From positions 124,001 to 188,000 of the forward strand of contig NZ_JBNCAN010000003.1 in the NCBI RefSeq assembly GCF_049808615.1: a stretch of 64,000 nt of DNA, given 5' to 3'. The position numbers and the translations under genes are program-made. The notes beneath the pieces are model-generated. The model was not told the origin of the DNA. It worked only from the letters and a program-made list of their open reading frames with translations, and ran no database searches. This stretch comes from Modicisalibacter sp049808615 (GTDB taxonomy: Bacteria > Pseudomonadota > Gammaproteobacteria > Pseudomonadales > Halomonadaceae). Shown one piece after another: positions 1 through 9,335 of this stretch; positions within the stretch are counted from its first letter, which is position 1; each line of letters opens with the position of its first letter.

Positions 1-530
<530 letters not shown>

Positions 531-625
531 GGTTTGCTCCTTGTTGTACTCAACAGCTGTACGCGACGGCTGTACTCGACATGTTGTTTGATAGCACTTT
601 CATGATCGCCTTACGTTGCGACGAC

Positions 626-639
626 GCTTGCATGCAAGC
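626..639. promoter_or_regulatory. 14-base perfect palindrome upstream of glyA
   Basis: GCTTGCATGCAAGC reads the same on both strands and lies about 96 bases before the glyA start. That is a plausible operator position. No regulator is assigned and the site may be chance. Confidence 0.25.
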
Positions 640-693
640 TAGTGAGAGTGCGCGTTGGGTACCAATCAATAATCCAAATGCGCTTATTTAATG

Positions 694-2196
694 CTAATTG
701 ACGCGATAGACTTGCGATCGCATCTCGTTCTGGACGTACGCCACGTCCATGATCTCCTCGCCTTGTGCTTCCCACCGAGCCTGCTCTTCTTCACCAGCCC
801 TGGGGGAAAACCAGCCCGTCCAGGCATAGAGAATGCCGATCAGTGGCGACAGCCAGCAGGCAAACGCCAGGGGGATATACAAAAGGTCGGTCATGTTGCC
901 GCTGTAGACGCCGAGACCGAGTGAGGTAATGACCACGGCACCGCCGGCGTTCCAGGGAATCAGCGGCGATACCAGGGTGCCGCCCTCTTCCGTCGCTCGG
1001 GATAGATTGAGCATGGAATATTTCATGCCGCGATAGACGGGACCGAACATGCGTCCGGTCAGCGCGATCGACAGGTAAGGATCGCCGGCGACCACGTTGG
1101 TGGCAATGGAGCTGCCGATGGCGGAAGTTTGCAGAGGGCCGAAACGGCGGACGCGCTTGACTACCGCCTCGATGATCGCCCGCATGCAGCCGGTACTTTC
1201 CAGGATGCCGCCGAAGGAGAGCGCGATCAGCAACAGCGTGATCACCCAGGTCATCGACTGGATACCGCCCCGGTTCAGCAGGCCATCGATTTCATCGACC
1301 CCCGTGGTGATCTCATAGCCGGAAAAGGCGTAGGCAAAAATGTCCTTGATCGGGGCCTCCTGAAACAGCACCGCGGTCAGGCCACCGAGCACCACGCCCG
1401 TGAAGAGTACCGGCATGGCGGGCATGCGCATCACCGCGAGCCCTATGACCAGTACCACCGGGAGTATCGTCCACAAACTGAGAGTGAAGCTGTCCGCCAG
1501 GCCCGTATTGATCGCAGTAATGCGCGCAAAGGAGGCACCCTCATCCCCGACCAGGCTAAAGCCGGCGACGGCATAGATCACCAGGGCAATCAGCATGGCT
1601 GGCAGGGTGGTCGGCATCAGATTGCGAATATGATCGAACAGGTTCACCCCGGTCACCGCCGGCGCCAGGTTGGTGGTATCCGACAGGGGCGAGACCTTGT
1701 CGCCGAAGAACGCACCGGACACCACGGCGCCGGCGGTCCAGTAGACGGGAATGCCAAAACCGGCACCGATACCCATCAGCGCAAGGCCCACCGTCCCCAC
1801 CGTTCCCCAGGAAGTACCCAAAGACACCGACACCACGGCGCACAGAATCGCCGCTGCCGCCAGGAATACTTCCGGGCTAAGCACCTCGAGGCCGTAATAG
1901 ATCAGCGTCGGCACGGTACCGCTGGAGATCCACACCCCGGTGATCATGCCCACCAGGATCAGGATACCTACGGCAGGCAGGCCCACGCTGACCACGTGCA
2001 GCATGCCCTCTTCCATGTCCTGCCAGGCACAGTTCAGATAGCGACCCAGCACCGCAGTGAGCGCAATACCGATCACCAACGGCACATGCGGGGTAAAGGT
2101 ATCGAATATGAACAGCTGTGTGCCCAGCACCAAAAATGTCAGCACGATGGGCAGCAGTGCCAGGGGCAAGCTGGGTTGACGACAGGTCGAGATCAT
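694..2196 (-). CDS. nhaC: NhaC-family Na+/H+ antiporter
   Basis: Inner-membrane antiporter of about 500 residues with 11-12 hydrophobic segments, expected to exchange Na+ for protons. Family hallmarks seen are the segment SLGTSWGTVGTVG, then GAFFGDKVSPLSDTTNLAPA around residues 175-200, and a late SPLIPWNAGGA stretch, all typical of NhaC proteins. The frame stays open 18 codons further upstream, but the ATG at 2196 has AGAGGAGGAG immediately before it and is the better start. Transport of a metabolite rather than a proton, as in MleN-like relatives, cannot be excluded. It is separated from glyA by 163 bases and is probably a single gene. Confidence 0.88.
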   Translation of the reverse strand: MISTCRQPSLPLALLPIVLTFLVLGTQLFIFDTFTPHVPLVIGIALTAVLGRYLNCAWQDMEEGMLHVVSVGLPAVGILILVGMITGVWISSGTVPTLIYYGLEVLSPEVFLAAAAILCAVVSVSLGTSWGTVGTVGLALMGIGAGFGIPVYWTAGAVVSGAFFGDKVSPLSDTTNLAPAVTGVNLFDHIRNLMPTTLPAMLIALVIYAVAGFSLVGDEGASFARITAINTGLADSFTLSLWTILPVVLVIGLAVMRMPAMPVLFTGVVLGGLTAVLFQEAPIKDIFAYAFSGYEITTGVDEIDGLLNRGGIQSMTWVITLLLIALSFGGILESTGCMRAIIEAVVKRVRRFGPLQTSAIGSSIATNVVAGDPYLSIALTGRMFGPVYRGMKYSMLNLSRATEEGGTLVSPLIPWNAGGAVVITSLGLGVYSGNMTDLLYIPLAFACWLSPLIGILYAWTGWFSPRAGEEEQARWEAQGEEIMDVAYVQNEMRSQVYRVN

Positions 2197-2415
2197 GGCT
2201 CCTCCTCTGGTTATAGTTGTCACAAGAGGTAATTGACGTATGGCGATCATTAATAGCCGAGAGGTGCAGCCAAGAATTGAATAAATGCGCCAAGTTTATT
2301 GCCGGAAAACAATTCTTTTAAAAACATAGACTTAAATTTAATAAAGGGTATTTGTATAACAAATGTCTGGATTACATCCAGCGCAGTTAATGATCCGCTT
2401 GCTGCTTGGTAATTC

Positions 2416-2453
2416 ATAAAAAGAATAAAAGAATTTGTTTTTATTCTTTTTAT
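2416..2453. promoter_or_regulatory. AT-only 15-bp perfect inverted repeat upstream of cysJ
   Basis: Arms 2416-2430 and 2439-2453 are exact reverse complements made almost wholly of A and T, with an 8-base loop. The repeat sits 58 bases before cysJ in the 313-base gap after nhaC, which is markedly AT-rich (2197-2510) and otherwise holds nothing recognisable. It could be a hairpin in the cysJI leader or a regulator site such as for CysB; neither is proven. Confidence 0.4.
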
Positions 2454-2510
2454 TTAGCTTGGAAAGTCGTTAGCCTGGCCGTCACTTCATGAATAAAGAC
2501 GGCTATTTCG

Positions 2511-4331
2511 ATGTCATATGCGCCTTTGTCCGATACCAACAGTCCTCTGAGGGCCGAACAGGCCATCCAGTTGAATCAGGCGTTGTCCGGTCTCAATGGC
2601 GAGCAGATGACTTGGCTGAGTGGCTATCTCGCCGGTCTGACGGCGCAGGGCATTGCACCAGACGCTTCTCACTCCGTCAGCATCGCCGCGTCCGAGGCAT
2701 TGGAGATCACCGTGCTCTACGGCAGCCAGACCGGTAACGCCGAAGGTGTGGCCCAGCAGACCTATGAGCGTGCCCAAGCCCGAGGCTTCAAGGCGCGCCT
2801 CCTGGACATGGCCGAGGCCAGCAAGAAGGACTTCAAGCAGGCCGGCAACTTCCTGGTGGTGGTGAGCACCCAGGGCGAAGGCGAGCCGCCGGATACCGCC
2901 GAAGGCTTCTTCGAGCTCATCGACGGGCGCAAGGCGCCCAAGCTCGAGGGCGCGCGCTTCAGCGTGCTTGGTTTGGGGGATTCGAGCTACGAATACTTCT
3001 GCCACACCGGCAAGCATCTCGATGAGCGCTTCGCGGCCCTGGGTGGCGAACGCATCCATGACCGCCAGGATTGCGACGTCGATTACGAGGACGCCGCCGA
3101 GGCCTGGATCGAATCGGTGCTCGACCGCTTTAGTGAGCTTGCGGGGGCCAGCGCCGCACCCGAGACCGTAGCGACCCCAGGGCAGATACCGCTAACCGCG
3201 GTTACCGAGTCCGCGACCCCGTTCTCGAAGAAAAATCCCTTTCAGGCGGAGGTGCTGGATTCGGTGCTGCTCAACGGTCGCGGCTCCGACAAGGCCACGC
3301 ACCATCTCGAGCTTTCCCTGGAGGGCTCAGGCCTCGCTTACGAACCTGGCGATGCGCTGGGCATCCTGCCCCAGAACGACCCGCGCTATGTCGACGAGCT
3401 GCTCGAGACGCTGCGCCTGGACGCCGATCATGATCTCGGCGAAGGCCGCCGGCTAAGAGAGGCGCTATTGGGGGAGTTCGAAGTCACGACCCTCACCCGA
3501 CCCTTCCTGAACCACTGGGCGGAGCTCTCGGAGGCAGACGAACTGCGCCGCCTGCTGGGCGAGGAGGCCCGGGATGAGTTGCGCGAGTGGATGCATGGCC
3601 GTCACATCATCGACGTGCTCGAGCATTTCCCGGTGACGGGGCTGGCCGCCGAGGACTTTCTCGCGGCGCTGCGCAAGCTGCCGCCGAGGCTCTACTCCAT
3701 CGCCTCGAGCCTCGAGGCCAACCCGGACGAGGTCCACCTGACCGTGGGCGCCGTGCGCTACGAAACCCATGGCCGACAGCGCAACGGCGTGACCAGCACG
3801 TATCTGGCCGACCGCATCCAGCCCGGCGACCGCGTGCCGGTCTACATCGATCGCAACAAGAACTTCAAGCTACCCACGGATGACGCCACGCCCATCATCA
3901 TGGTCGGGCCGGGCACCGGTGTCGCCCCGTTCCGCGCCTTCCTGCAGCAGCGCGAGGAGACCGGCGCCGAGGGCAAGAACTGGCTATTCTTTGGTGATCG
4001 CCGTTTCAGAAGCGATTTCCTGTATCAGGCGGAATGGCTGAACTGGCGCGGCAAGGGCCTGCTCGACCGTCTCGACGTCGCCTTTTCCCGGGACCAGCAA
4101 GAGAAGGTCTACGTACAGGATCGCCTGCGCGAGAACGCTCGGGACCTCTATGCCTGGCTGGAAGCGGGCGCGCACGTCTATGTCTGTGGCGACGGCGAAC
4201 GCATGGCCACGGACGTCAACCAGGCGCTGATCGACGTGGTTCGTGATCAGGGCGGATGCAGCGAGGACGCCGCGGCGGACTACGTCCGCGATCTACAGAA
4301 AGCCAAGCGCTATCAGCGGGATGTGTACTGA
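2511..4331 (+). CDS. cysJ: Sulfite reductase (NADPH) flavoprotein alpha subunit
   Basis: Passes electrons from NADPH through FAD and FMN to the hemoprotein CysI, for the six-electron reduction of sulfite to sulfide in assimilatory sulfur metabolism (cytoplasm). The 606 residues show a flavodoxin-like FMN domain (YGSQTGNAEG near residue 70, STQGEGEPPDTA near 120), the FAD motif RLYSIAS near 393, the nucleotide loop GPGTGVAPFRAF near 466, and the family C-terminus KRYQRDVY. Its TGA overlaps the cysI start by one base (TGATG), so the subunits are translationally coupled. No cysH, cysG or cysNDC is nearby. Confidence 0.97.
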   Translation: MSYAPLSDTNSPLRAEQAIQLNQALSGLNGEQMTWLSGYLAGLTAQGIAPDASHSVSIAASEALEITVLYGSQTGNAEGVAQQTYERAQARGFKARLLDMAEASKKDFKQAGNFLVVVSTQGEGEPPDTAEGFFELIDGRKAPKLEGARFSVLGLGDSSYEYFCHTGKHLDERFAALGGERIHDRQDCDVDYEDAAEAWIESVLDRFSELAGASAAPETVATPGQIPLTAVTESATPFSKKNPFQAEVLDSVLLNGRGSDKATHHLELSLEGSGLAYEPGDALGILPQNDPRYVDELLETLRLDADHDLGEGRRLREALLGEFEVTTLTRPFLNHWAELSEADELRRLLGEEARDELREWMHGRHIIDVLEHFPVTGLAAEDFLAALRKLPPRLYSIASSLEANPDEVHLTVGAVRYETHGRQRNGVTSTYLADRIQPGDRVPVYIDRNKNFKLPTDDATPIIMVGPGTGVAPFRAFLQQREETGAEGKNWLFFGDRRFRSDFLYQAEWLNWRGKGLLDRLDVAFSRDQQEKVYVQDRLRENARDLYAWLEAGAHVYVCGDGERMATDVNQALIDVVRDQGGCSEDAAADYVRDLQKAKRYQRDVY

Positions 4332-6061
4332 TGACCCACTACATCGAACGACTCAAGCAGGATGGTGCTTTCCTCGAGGAACTCCATCCCAACGAACGCC
4401 TCAAGGTGAACGCCGACTACCTGCGCGGCCACCTCACGGAGGGCATGGCCGATCGTGCCACCGGCGCCGTGGCCGAGGGCGACACCCAGTTGACCAAGTT
4501 CCACGGCTTCTACATGCAGGACGACCGGGACCTGCGCAGCGAGCGGCGCCATCAGAAGCTCGAGCCGCTCTACTCCTTCATGGTCCGCCTGCGCATGCCC
4601 GGTGGCGTGATGAGCAGCGAGCAGTGGCTCAAGCTCGACGAGGCGGCACGGCGCTACGCCAACGGCACCCTGCGCATTACCACTCGTCAGACCTTCCAGT
4701 ACCACGGCGTGTTCAAGGACGACCTGCGCGCCCACCTGAAGGCAGTCAACGAGGCCATGCTCGACACCATCGCCGCTTGCGGCGACGTTAATCGCAACGT
4801 CATCAGCACTGCCAACCCCCATGTTTCGCCGGTTCATCGTCAGGTATACGAACTGGCCGGGAAAATCAGCACCCACCTGCTGCCTCGTACTCGGGCCTAT
4901 CACGAGATCTTCCTCGGCGAGGAGCGCGTGGCCGGCGGCCCCGAAGAGCAGGAACCGCTCTATACGGCGCACTATCTGCCACGCAAGTTCAAGATTGCCC
5001 TGGCCATTCCGCCCGAGAACGATGTCGATGTCTTCGCCCACGATCTGGGCTTTATCGCCCACGTCGAGAACGGTGAACTCAAGGGCTTCAACGTCAGCGT
5101 CGGCGGCGGCATGGGCATGACCCACGGCGAACCGGAAACCTTTCCCCGCACCGGTGACATCATTGGCTACTGCCCGGTGGCGCGGGTCGTCGACGTGGCC
5201 GAGAAGGTCATGCTGGTGCAGCGCGATTACGGCAACCGCCACGATCGCAAGCAGGCGCGGCTGAAGTACACCCTCGAGACCTACGGCGTCGAGTGGTTTC
5301 GCAGCGAGCTGGAAGCTCGGCTCGGCTACGCCCTGGAAGAAGCTCGCGACTTCCATTTCGACAGCAACGGCGACCGTTACGGCTGGTACCAGGGCGAGGA
5401 TGGCCACTGGCATTACGGCCTGTTTATCGAGAACGGACGCATCGCCGACTTCGTCGACACCGACCGTCAACTGATGACCGGCATGCGTGAGATTGCCCAA
5501 CGCCACGACGGCGACATCCTGCTGACCACCAATCAAAACCTGATCATCGCCAACGTCGCAGACGAGCAGCGCGAGACCATCGACGCCCTGCTGGACAAGT
5601 ACCGCTTGCATCGCGACACCACGGCGCTGCGCCGTCAGTCCATGGCCTGCGTGGCCTTTCCCACCTGCGGCCTGGCCATGGCGGAGAGCGAACGTTATCT
5701 CCCCACGCTGCTCGATAAGCTCGACGAGATCATGGCCGAAGCGGGACTCGCCGAGGATGCCATCGTGGTGCGCATGACCGGTTGCCCCAACGGCTGCGCC
5801 CGGCCCTATCTGGCGGAAATCGGTTTCGTCGGCAAGGCGCTGGGGCGCTACAACCTCTATCTGGGCGGCGACTTCACCGGGCAGCGGCTCAACAAGCTCT
5901 ACCGGGAGAACATCGATGAAGCGACGATTCTCGAAGAGCTGACTCCGCTGCTGCAGCGCTATGCCCGGGAGCGCGAGCAGGGCGAACGTTTTGGCGACTT
6001 CGTGATTCGCGCCGGGATAATCAAGGAAACCACCGCCGGACGCTATTTCCACGAACAATGA
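4331..6061 (+). CDS. cysI: Sulfite reductase (NADPH) hemoprotein beta subunit
   Basis: Catalytic subunit carrying siroheme and a [4Fe-4S] cluster; reduces sulfite to sulfide with electrons from CysJ. The 576 residues contain both cluster motifs: Cys440-x5-Cys446 (CVAFPTC) and Cys485-x3-Cys489 (TGCPNGC). These are offset by exactly six from the E. coli ligands as I remember them (434, 440, 479, 483). The frame is open 25 codons further upstream inside cysJ, but the ATG at 4331 that overlaps the cysJ stop gives the normal N-terminus MTHYIERLKQ. It is in an operon with cysJ and possibly with the peroxiredoxin 34 bases downstream. Confidence 0.97.
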   Translation: MTHYIERLKQDGAFLEELHPNERLKVNADYLRGHLTEGMADRATGAVAEGDTQLTKFHGFYMQDDRDLRSERRHQKLEPLYSFMVRLRMPGGVMSSEQWLKLDEAARRYANGTLRITTRQTFQYHGVFKDDLRAHLKAVNEAMLDTIAACGDVNRNVISTANPHVSPVHRQVYELAGKISTHLLPRTRAYHEIFLGEERVAGGPEEQEPLYTAHYLPRKFKIALAIPPENDVDVFAHDLGFIAHVENGELKGFNVSVGGGMGMTHGEPETFPRTGDIIGYCPVARVVDVAEKVMLVQRDYGNRHDRKQARLKYTLETYGVEWFRSELEARLGYALEEARDFHFDSNGDRYGWYQGEDGHWHYGLFIENGRIADFVDTDRQLMTGMREIAQRHDGDILLTTNQNLIIANVADEQRETIDALLDKYRLHRDTTALRRQSMACVAFPTCGLAMAESERYLPTLLDKLDEIMAEAGLAEDAIVVRMTGCPNGCARPYLAEIGFVGKALGRYNLYLGGDFTGQRLNKLYRENIDEATILEELTPLLQRYAREREQGERFGDFVIRAGIIKETTAGRYFHEQ

Positions 6062-6095
6062 CCCCTCATTTTACCTACCGCAAAAGGAGCCTTTC

Positions 6096-6728
6096 ATGGC
6101 ACTACAACTAGGCGATACCGCACCGGACTTCACCGTCGAATCCACCGAGGGCGAGATCAGCTTCCACGACTGGATCGGCAACGACTGGGTGGTGCTGTTC
6201 TCGCACCCGGCGGACTACACCCCGGTATGCACCACGGAACTCGGCGCCTTCGCCAAGCGCAAAGCGGAGTTCGACAAGCGTGGCGCCAAGCTGCTGGGCG
6301 TCTCCGTGGATCCGCTGGACTCGCATCATGGCTGGGCCAAGGACATCGAAACCACCCAGGGCGCGGCACTCAACTATCCGCTGCTGGCAGACCCCGAGCA
6401 GACCGTGGCCAACCTCTACGGCATGATCCATCCCAAAGCGGACCCCAAGGTCACCGTACGCACCGTGTTCATCATCGACCCGGACAAGAAGATCCGTCTG
6501 ACCCTGACCTATCCGCCGAGCACCGGCCGCAACGTCGACGAGATCCTGCGAGTCATCGACTCACTGCAGCTAACCAGCAAGCACCAGGTGGCAACACCGG
6601 TGGATTGGCAAAACGGCGAGGATGTCATCATCGCCCCGTCGGTCTCGGATGAAGACGCCAAGCAGCGCTTCCCGGAAGGCTGGGAAACCAAGACGCCTTA
6701 CCTGCGGGTGGTACGACAGCCGCGCTGA
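6096..6728 (+). CDS. One-cysteine peroxiredoxin (Prx6 type)
   Basis: Thiol peroxidase that reduces hydrogen peroxide and organic peroxides. The 210 residues have the active-site block HPADYTPVCTTE with peroxidatic Cys45, and no other cysteine in the whole protein, which fits the one-Cys Prx6 subgroup. The C-terminal extension ending in PEGWETKTPYLR is also typical of Prx6. A clear AAAAGGAG ribosome site precedes the ATG. It lies 34 bases after cysI on the same strand and may share the cysJI transcript, linking sulfur assimilation and peroxide defence; that is inference. A hairpin terminator follows. Confidence 0.93.
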   Translation: MALQLGDTAPDFTVESTEGEISFHDWIGNDWVVLFSHPADYTPVCTTELGAFAKRKAEFDKRGAKLLGVSVDPLDSHHGWAKDIETTQGAALNYPLLADPEQTVANLYGMIHPKADPKVTVRTVFIIDPDKKIRLTLTYPPSTGRNVDEILRVIDSLQLTSKHQVATPVDWQNGEDVIIAPSVSDEDAKQRFPEGWETKTPYLRVVRQPR

Positions 6729-6747
6729 TAGCCGTTACGAGATAAAT

Positions 6748-6779
6748 ACGCCGATCCCGGATGCGGGACCGGCGTTTTT
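6748..6779 (+). terminator. Rho-independent terminator after the peroxiredoxin
   Basis: Arms 6748-6759 and 6764-6775 pair over 12 bp with one A/C mismatch around a 4-base loop, followed by a T run to 6779. It ends the cysJI-peroxiredoxin transcript just before the convergent dehydrogenase gene. Confidence 0.85.
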
Positions 6780-6807
6780 GCTATGAAACGGCGCGGCCGC
6801 TCGCGAC

Positions 6808-8739
6808 CTATTCCGGCAATGCGTAGACCACGATCTGATCACCGACCTGATCTTTCAGAATCGTATTGCCGCCAGCAGCAAAGGCAACGTATTGACGTCC
6901 TTCGTATTCATAGACCGCCGGGTTTGCCACCGCCGGCGCCTCAGCCTGATCCGACCATAGCTCATCGCCGGTCTCGAGGGAGTAGGCGCGCAGCTTGGCG
7001 TCCATCGACGCGCCGATGAACACGACGCCACCCGCCGTCACCGCCGGACCGCCGATGGTGGGCGAGCCCCAGCTTTCCGGCATGAAGAAACCATATTGCT
7101 GCGAAGCGCCCACCGGACGACGCCACTTGATATCGCCCGTCGTCATGTCGAGGGCAACGATCTCACCGAAGGGCGGCTCCCAGCAGGGCATCCCCAGCCA
7201 GTTCAGCGCCGTCTTGAGTCGTATGCCGTAGGGAGCGCCCTCTTGCGGCGAGAATCCGGTCTTGTTGCCTGATCCGCTATCCGCTTTCTCATAGGCTTCG
7301 CGATCATAGAGTTTCACGTACTGCACGATATGCGAAGTATTCACGATGGCCGTCTGGCTTTCAGGATCGAAGGCCACCCCACCCCACTGCACCCCGCCGG
7401 CGCTGTCCGGATAGGCTAGAACCCCTTCGCCTTTGGTGGTGGGCGGGGTATACAGGCCTTCGTACCAGAGGTCGTCCCAAAGCCGGGAACACTGGCCGAA
7501 ACCGACCGCATCCGCCAACCACCAGAGCTCCGGCTTCTCGGATTGATCGAGCAGCGGCGCAGGCTTGGTCGGGAAAGGTTGCGTTTCGGCATAGACCTCA
7601 CCCTCCACGGAACCGTCGCCACCTGGAACCGGTCGCTCCTCGATCGGCCAGACATCCTCGCCGGTCTCGCGATTGACGACAAACAGGAAGCCCTGCTTCA
7701 TCGCCTGGATCAAAGCGGGTATTTCCTCGCCGTCAACGGTGATATCCATCAGCGTCGGGGCAGCAGGCGTGTCGTAGTCCCAGATATCGTGATGCACCCA
7801 TTGACGTGACCAGACCACTTCCCCAGTTTCAATATCCAGCGCGGTGGTCGACGTCGCCAGAGGCGCCTCTTCGGCGCGGTTGCCACCCCAGAAGTTCGGC
7901 GAGGGGGACGAGACCGGCAGGTAGACGAGCCCCAGCGCTTCGTCCGCGGACATGTGGGTCCAGACGTTAGCGGTGCCGCTTTTCTCGCGCAGTTCATCGG
8001 GTAGAGCCTCAAAGGCCCATTCACGCTCGCCGGTGCGGGCATTCAGAGCGAAAACGGTTCCTGGCGGCGCCTGCTCATAGGCCCAATCCTTGCCCGCCCA
8101 ACCCAGAACCAGCCGATCGCCGACCACCGTGGGCGGCTGCAAAAGCGACAGAGGCCATTTATCGTTGGTGGTGTTCCACTGATTGACATCGAGCACGCCG
8201 TTGTCGGCGAAGTCGGCGCAAGGTTTGCCGGTGTCCGCATCCACCGCGAAAAGCCTTGCATCCATCGTGCCCATATAAACGATCCTCTGGCAGGCCTCAT
8301 CTTCCTTTGGTTCACCGGTTTCCCAATAGGCCACGCCGCGGTTCTTTAGGGCGGGCTGAGTCAGTGCCTTGAGCGCGGATTGCGTATCAAAGCTCCACTT
8401 CTCTTCACCCGTCGCCGGATCGAGGGCCAGGATGCGGTAAAACGGCGTGCCGATGTAGAGCGTGTCGTTGGCGAAGACCGGGGTCGCGGACCAGACGGTG
8501 GGAGGTAGATCACCGGAGCCATCCGACACATCGCCGGTATGCACCTCCCAGATCTTTTCCAACTCGCCCACGTTCTCTGCAGTGATCTGGTCCAAGGGAC
8601 TGTACTTCTGGGCGTTCAACTGACCGTGAAAACTGTCCCAGGTTGGCGTTTCAGGCACGAGGGGTATCGGCTGATCCTGCGCCAGCAGCGGAGCGGGCAA
8701 GATAAAAAACGCAAGCGCGACGGATTTGAATGTCGGCAT
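6808..8739 (-). CDS. PQQ-dependent dehydrogenase, glucose/quinate family catalytic domain
   Basis: Periplasmic quinoprotein that oxidises a sugar or alcohol and passes electrons to the respiratory chain. The 643 residues begin with a signal peptide (FKSVALAFFILPAPLLAQ) and then form a propeller with repeated A-x-D-x-x-T-G-E-x-x-W strands. The stretch YTPPTTKGEGVLAYPDSAGGVQWGG matches the membrane glucose dehydrogenase family in form, but the five-helix anchor normally fused at the N-terminus is absent. The frame is open back to 9330, but that upstream stretch is out-of-frame reading of the neighbouring gene. ATG 8739 has AGGAG eight bases upstream. Substrate unknown; no pqq biosynthesis genes are in the window. 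Confidence 0.88.
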   Translation of the reverse strand: MPTFKSVALAFFILPAPLLAQDQPIPLVPETPTWDSFHGQLNAQKYSPLDQITAENVGELEKIWEVHTGDVSDGSGDLPPTVWSATPVFANDTLYIGTPFYRILALDPATGEEKWSFDTQSALKALTQPALKNRGVAYWETGEPKEDEACQRIVYMGTMDARLFAVDADTGKPCADFADNGVLDVNQWNTTNDKWPLSLLQPPTVVGDRLVLGWAGKDWAYEQAPPGTVFALNARTGEREWAFEALPDELREKSGTANVWTHMSADEALGLVYLPVSSPSPNFWGGNRAEEAPLATSTTALDIETGEVVWSRQWVHHDIWDYDTPAAPTLMDITVDGEEIPALIQAMKQGFLFVVNRETGEDVWPIEERPVPGGDGSVEGEVYAETQPFPTKPAPLLDQSEKPELWWLADAVGFGQCSRLWDDLWYEGLYTPPTTKGEGVLAYPDSAGGVQWGGVAFDPESQTAIVNTSHIVQYVKLYDREAYEKADSGSGNKTGFSPQEGAPYGIRLKTALNWLGMPCWEPPFGEIVALDMTTGDIKWRRPVGASQQYGFFMPESWGSPTIGGPAVTAGGVVFIGASMDAKLRAYSLETGDELWSDQAEAPAVANPAVYEYEGRQYVAFAAGGNTILKDQVGDQIVVYALPE

Positions 8740-8750
8740 GGGGCGGCTCC

Positions 8751-9116
8751 TCATGAATGGGCAAGGCGGTTGGCGCTGGCATGGCGCACCATGTCGAGGA
8801 CCAACCCAAGCAGACCGATCGCCATGGCAACGCCGATCCACCACTGATGCAGGAGAAGCCCCGCGAAGCAGGTACCGACAAGACCGATAAAGATCAGAAA
8901 GCGTAAAGCGATGAGCGCGCCGTGGCCTTTCGCTGCCGTCAGAATGAGCGCCATGACCGCAAGCGCGACACAGGCCAGAATGACGACGAGTGCACCAATC
9001 GATCCGGTGACACCGGTCAGCGGCGTGAAATAGGCATAGAGGGCAACGGCGAGCCCGGCCAGCGAGGCGATGAAGAGCAGGATGGCGCCGACTTTGGACA
9101 GTCGAGGTTGGGGCAT
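8751..9116 (-). CDS. Small four-helix membrane protein, likely anchor of the PQQ dehydrogenase
   Basis: The 121 residues are almost wholly hydrophobic, with helices near 8-29, 35-60, 66-87 and 90-108. The first helices, with a proline-glycine turn between, resemble the membrane domain that is fused to the N-terminus of membrane glucose dehydrogenases. The gene lies directly before the dehydrogenase, with 11 bases between stop and start. Start ATG 9116 has AAGGAG ten bases upstream; the open frame continues upstream into an 18-base tandem repeat that is unlikely to be coding. The likely role is to anchor the dehydrogenase and pass its electrons to ubiquinone. This is inferred from position and topology, not from sequence identity. 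Confidence 0.75.
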   Translation of the reverse strand: MPQPRLSKVGAILLFIASLAGLAVALYAYFTPLTGVTGSIGALVVILACVALAVMALILTAAKGHGALIALRFLIFIGLVGTCFAGLLLHQWWIGVAMAIGLLGLVLDMVRHASANRLAHS

Positions 9117-9143
9117 GGGGTTTTGTCTCCTTACAAAATGAAC

Positions 9144-9209
9144 GGATTGACGCAGCTGGCTCTCGTTTCGAAGCTGGCTTGCATTCCGATGTTGGCTTCC
9201 ATTCCGACA
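9144..9209. repeat. Imperfect 18-base tandem repeat before the small membrane gene
   Basis: Read on the minus strand, roughly three and a half units share the core TCGGAATGxAAGCCA with drift between copies. It lies between the operator-like hairpin at 9211-9233 and the ribosome site of the small membrane gene, so it would form part of the 5' leader. Confidence 0.5.
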
Positions 9210-9210
9210 C

Positions 9211-9233
9211 TGACTTGGCATTGCGCCAAGTCA
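9211..9233. promoter_or_regulatory. 9-bp perfect inverted repeat in the dehydrogenase leader
   Basis: TGACTTGGC and GCCAAGTCA flank a 5-base loop. The repeat is about 95 bases upstream of the small membrane gene and 103 bases past the AraC regulator stop. It could be an operator or a hairpin that ends the regulator transcript; there is no long T run. Confidence 0.4.
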
Positions 9234-9335
9234 GAAAAACATCATTGATGAGTATAGACATAAAACCCAATAATATTATTGCCTCTCGCCGCCCAGCGCT
9301 TGAAACTTGAGACTCCCTCCGTCCGCTCAAGCCCC

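Noticed and set aside
531..693. Glycine riboswitch upstream of glyA
   Set aside because: The leader is short and shows no tandem aptamer-like conserved blocks; only a 14-base palindrome stands out.
1129..2232. Open frame of 367 codons on the plus strand opposite nhaC
   Set aside because: Composition is rich in His, Gln, Arg and Gly with no hydrophobic or domain structure; antisense shadow of the antiporter.
4313..6058. Long open frame of about 580 codons on the minus strand, opposite cysI
   Set aside because: It mirrors cysI almost exactly, has no ribosome site or family motif, and reflects the lack of stop codons in antisense of GC-rich genes.
8740..9330. Upstream extension of the PQQ dehydrogenase frame to 840 residues
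   Set aside because: The added part is the small membrane gene read in the wrong frame, rich in Arg, Cys and Ser. A signal peptide and ribosome site occur at 8739.
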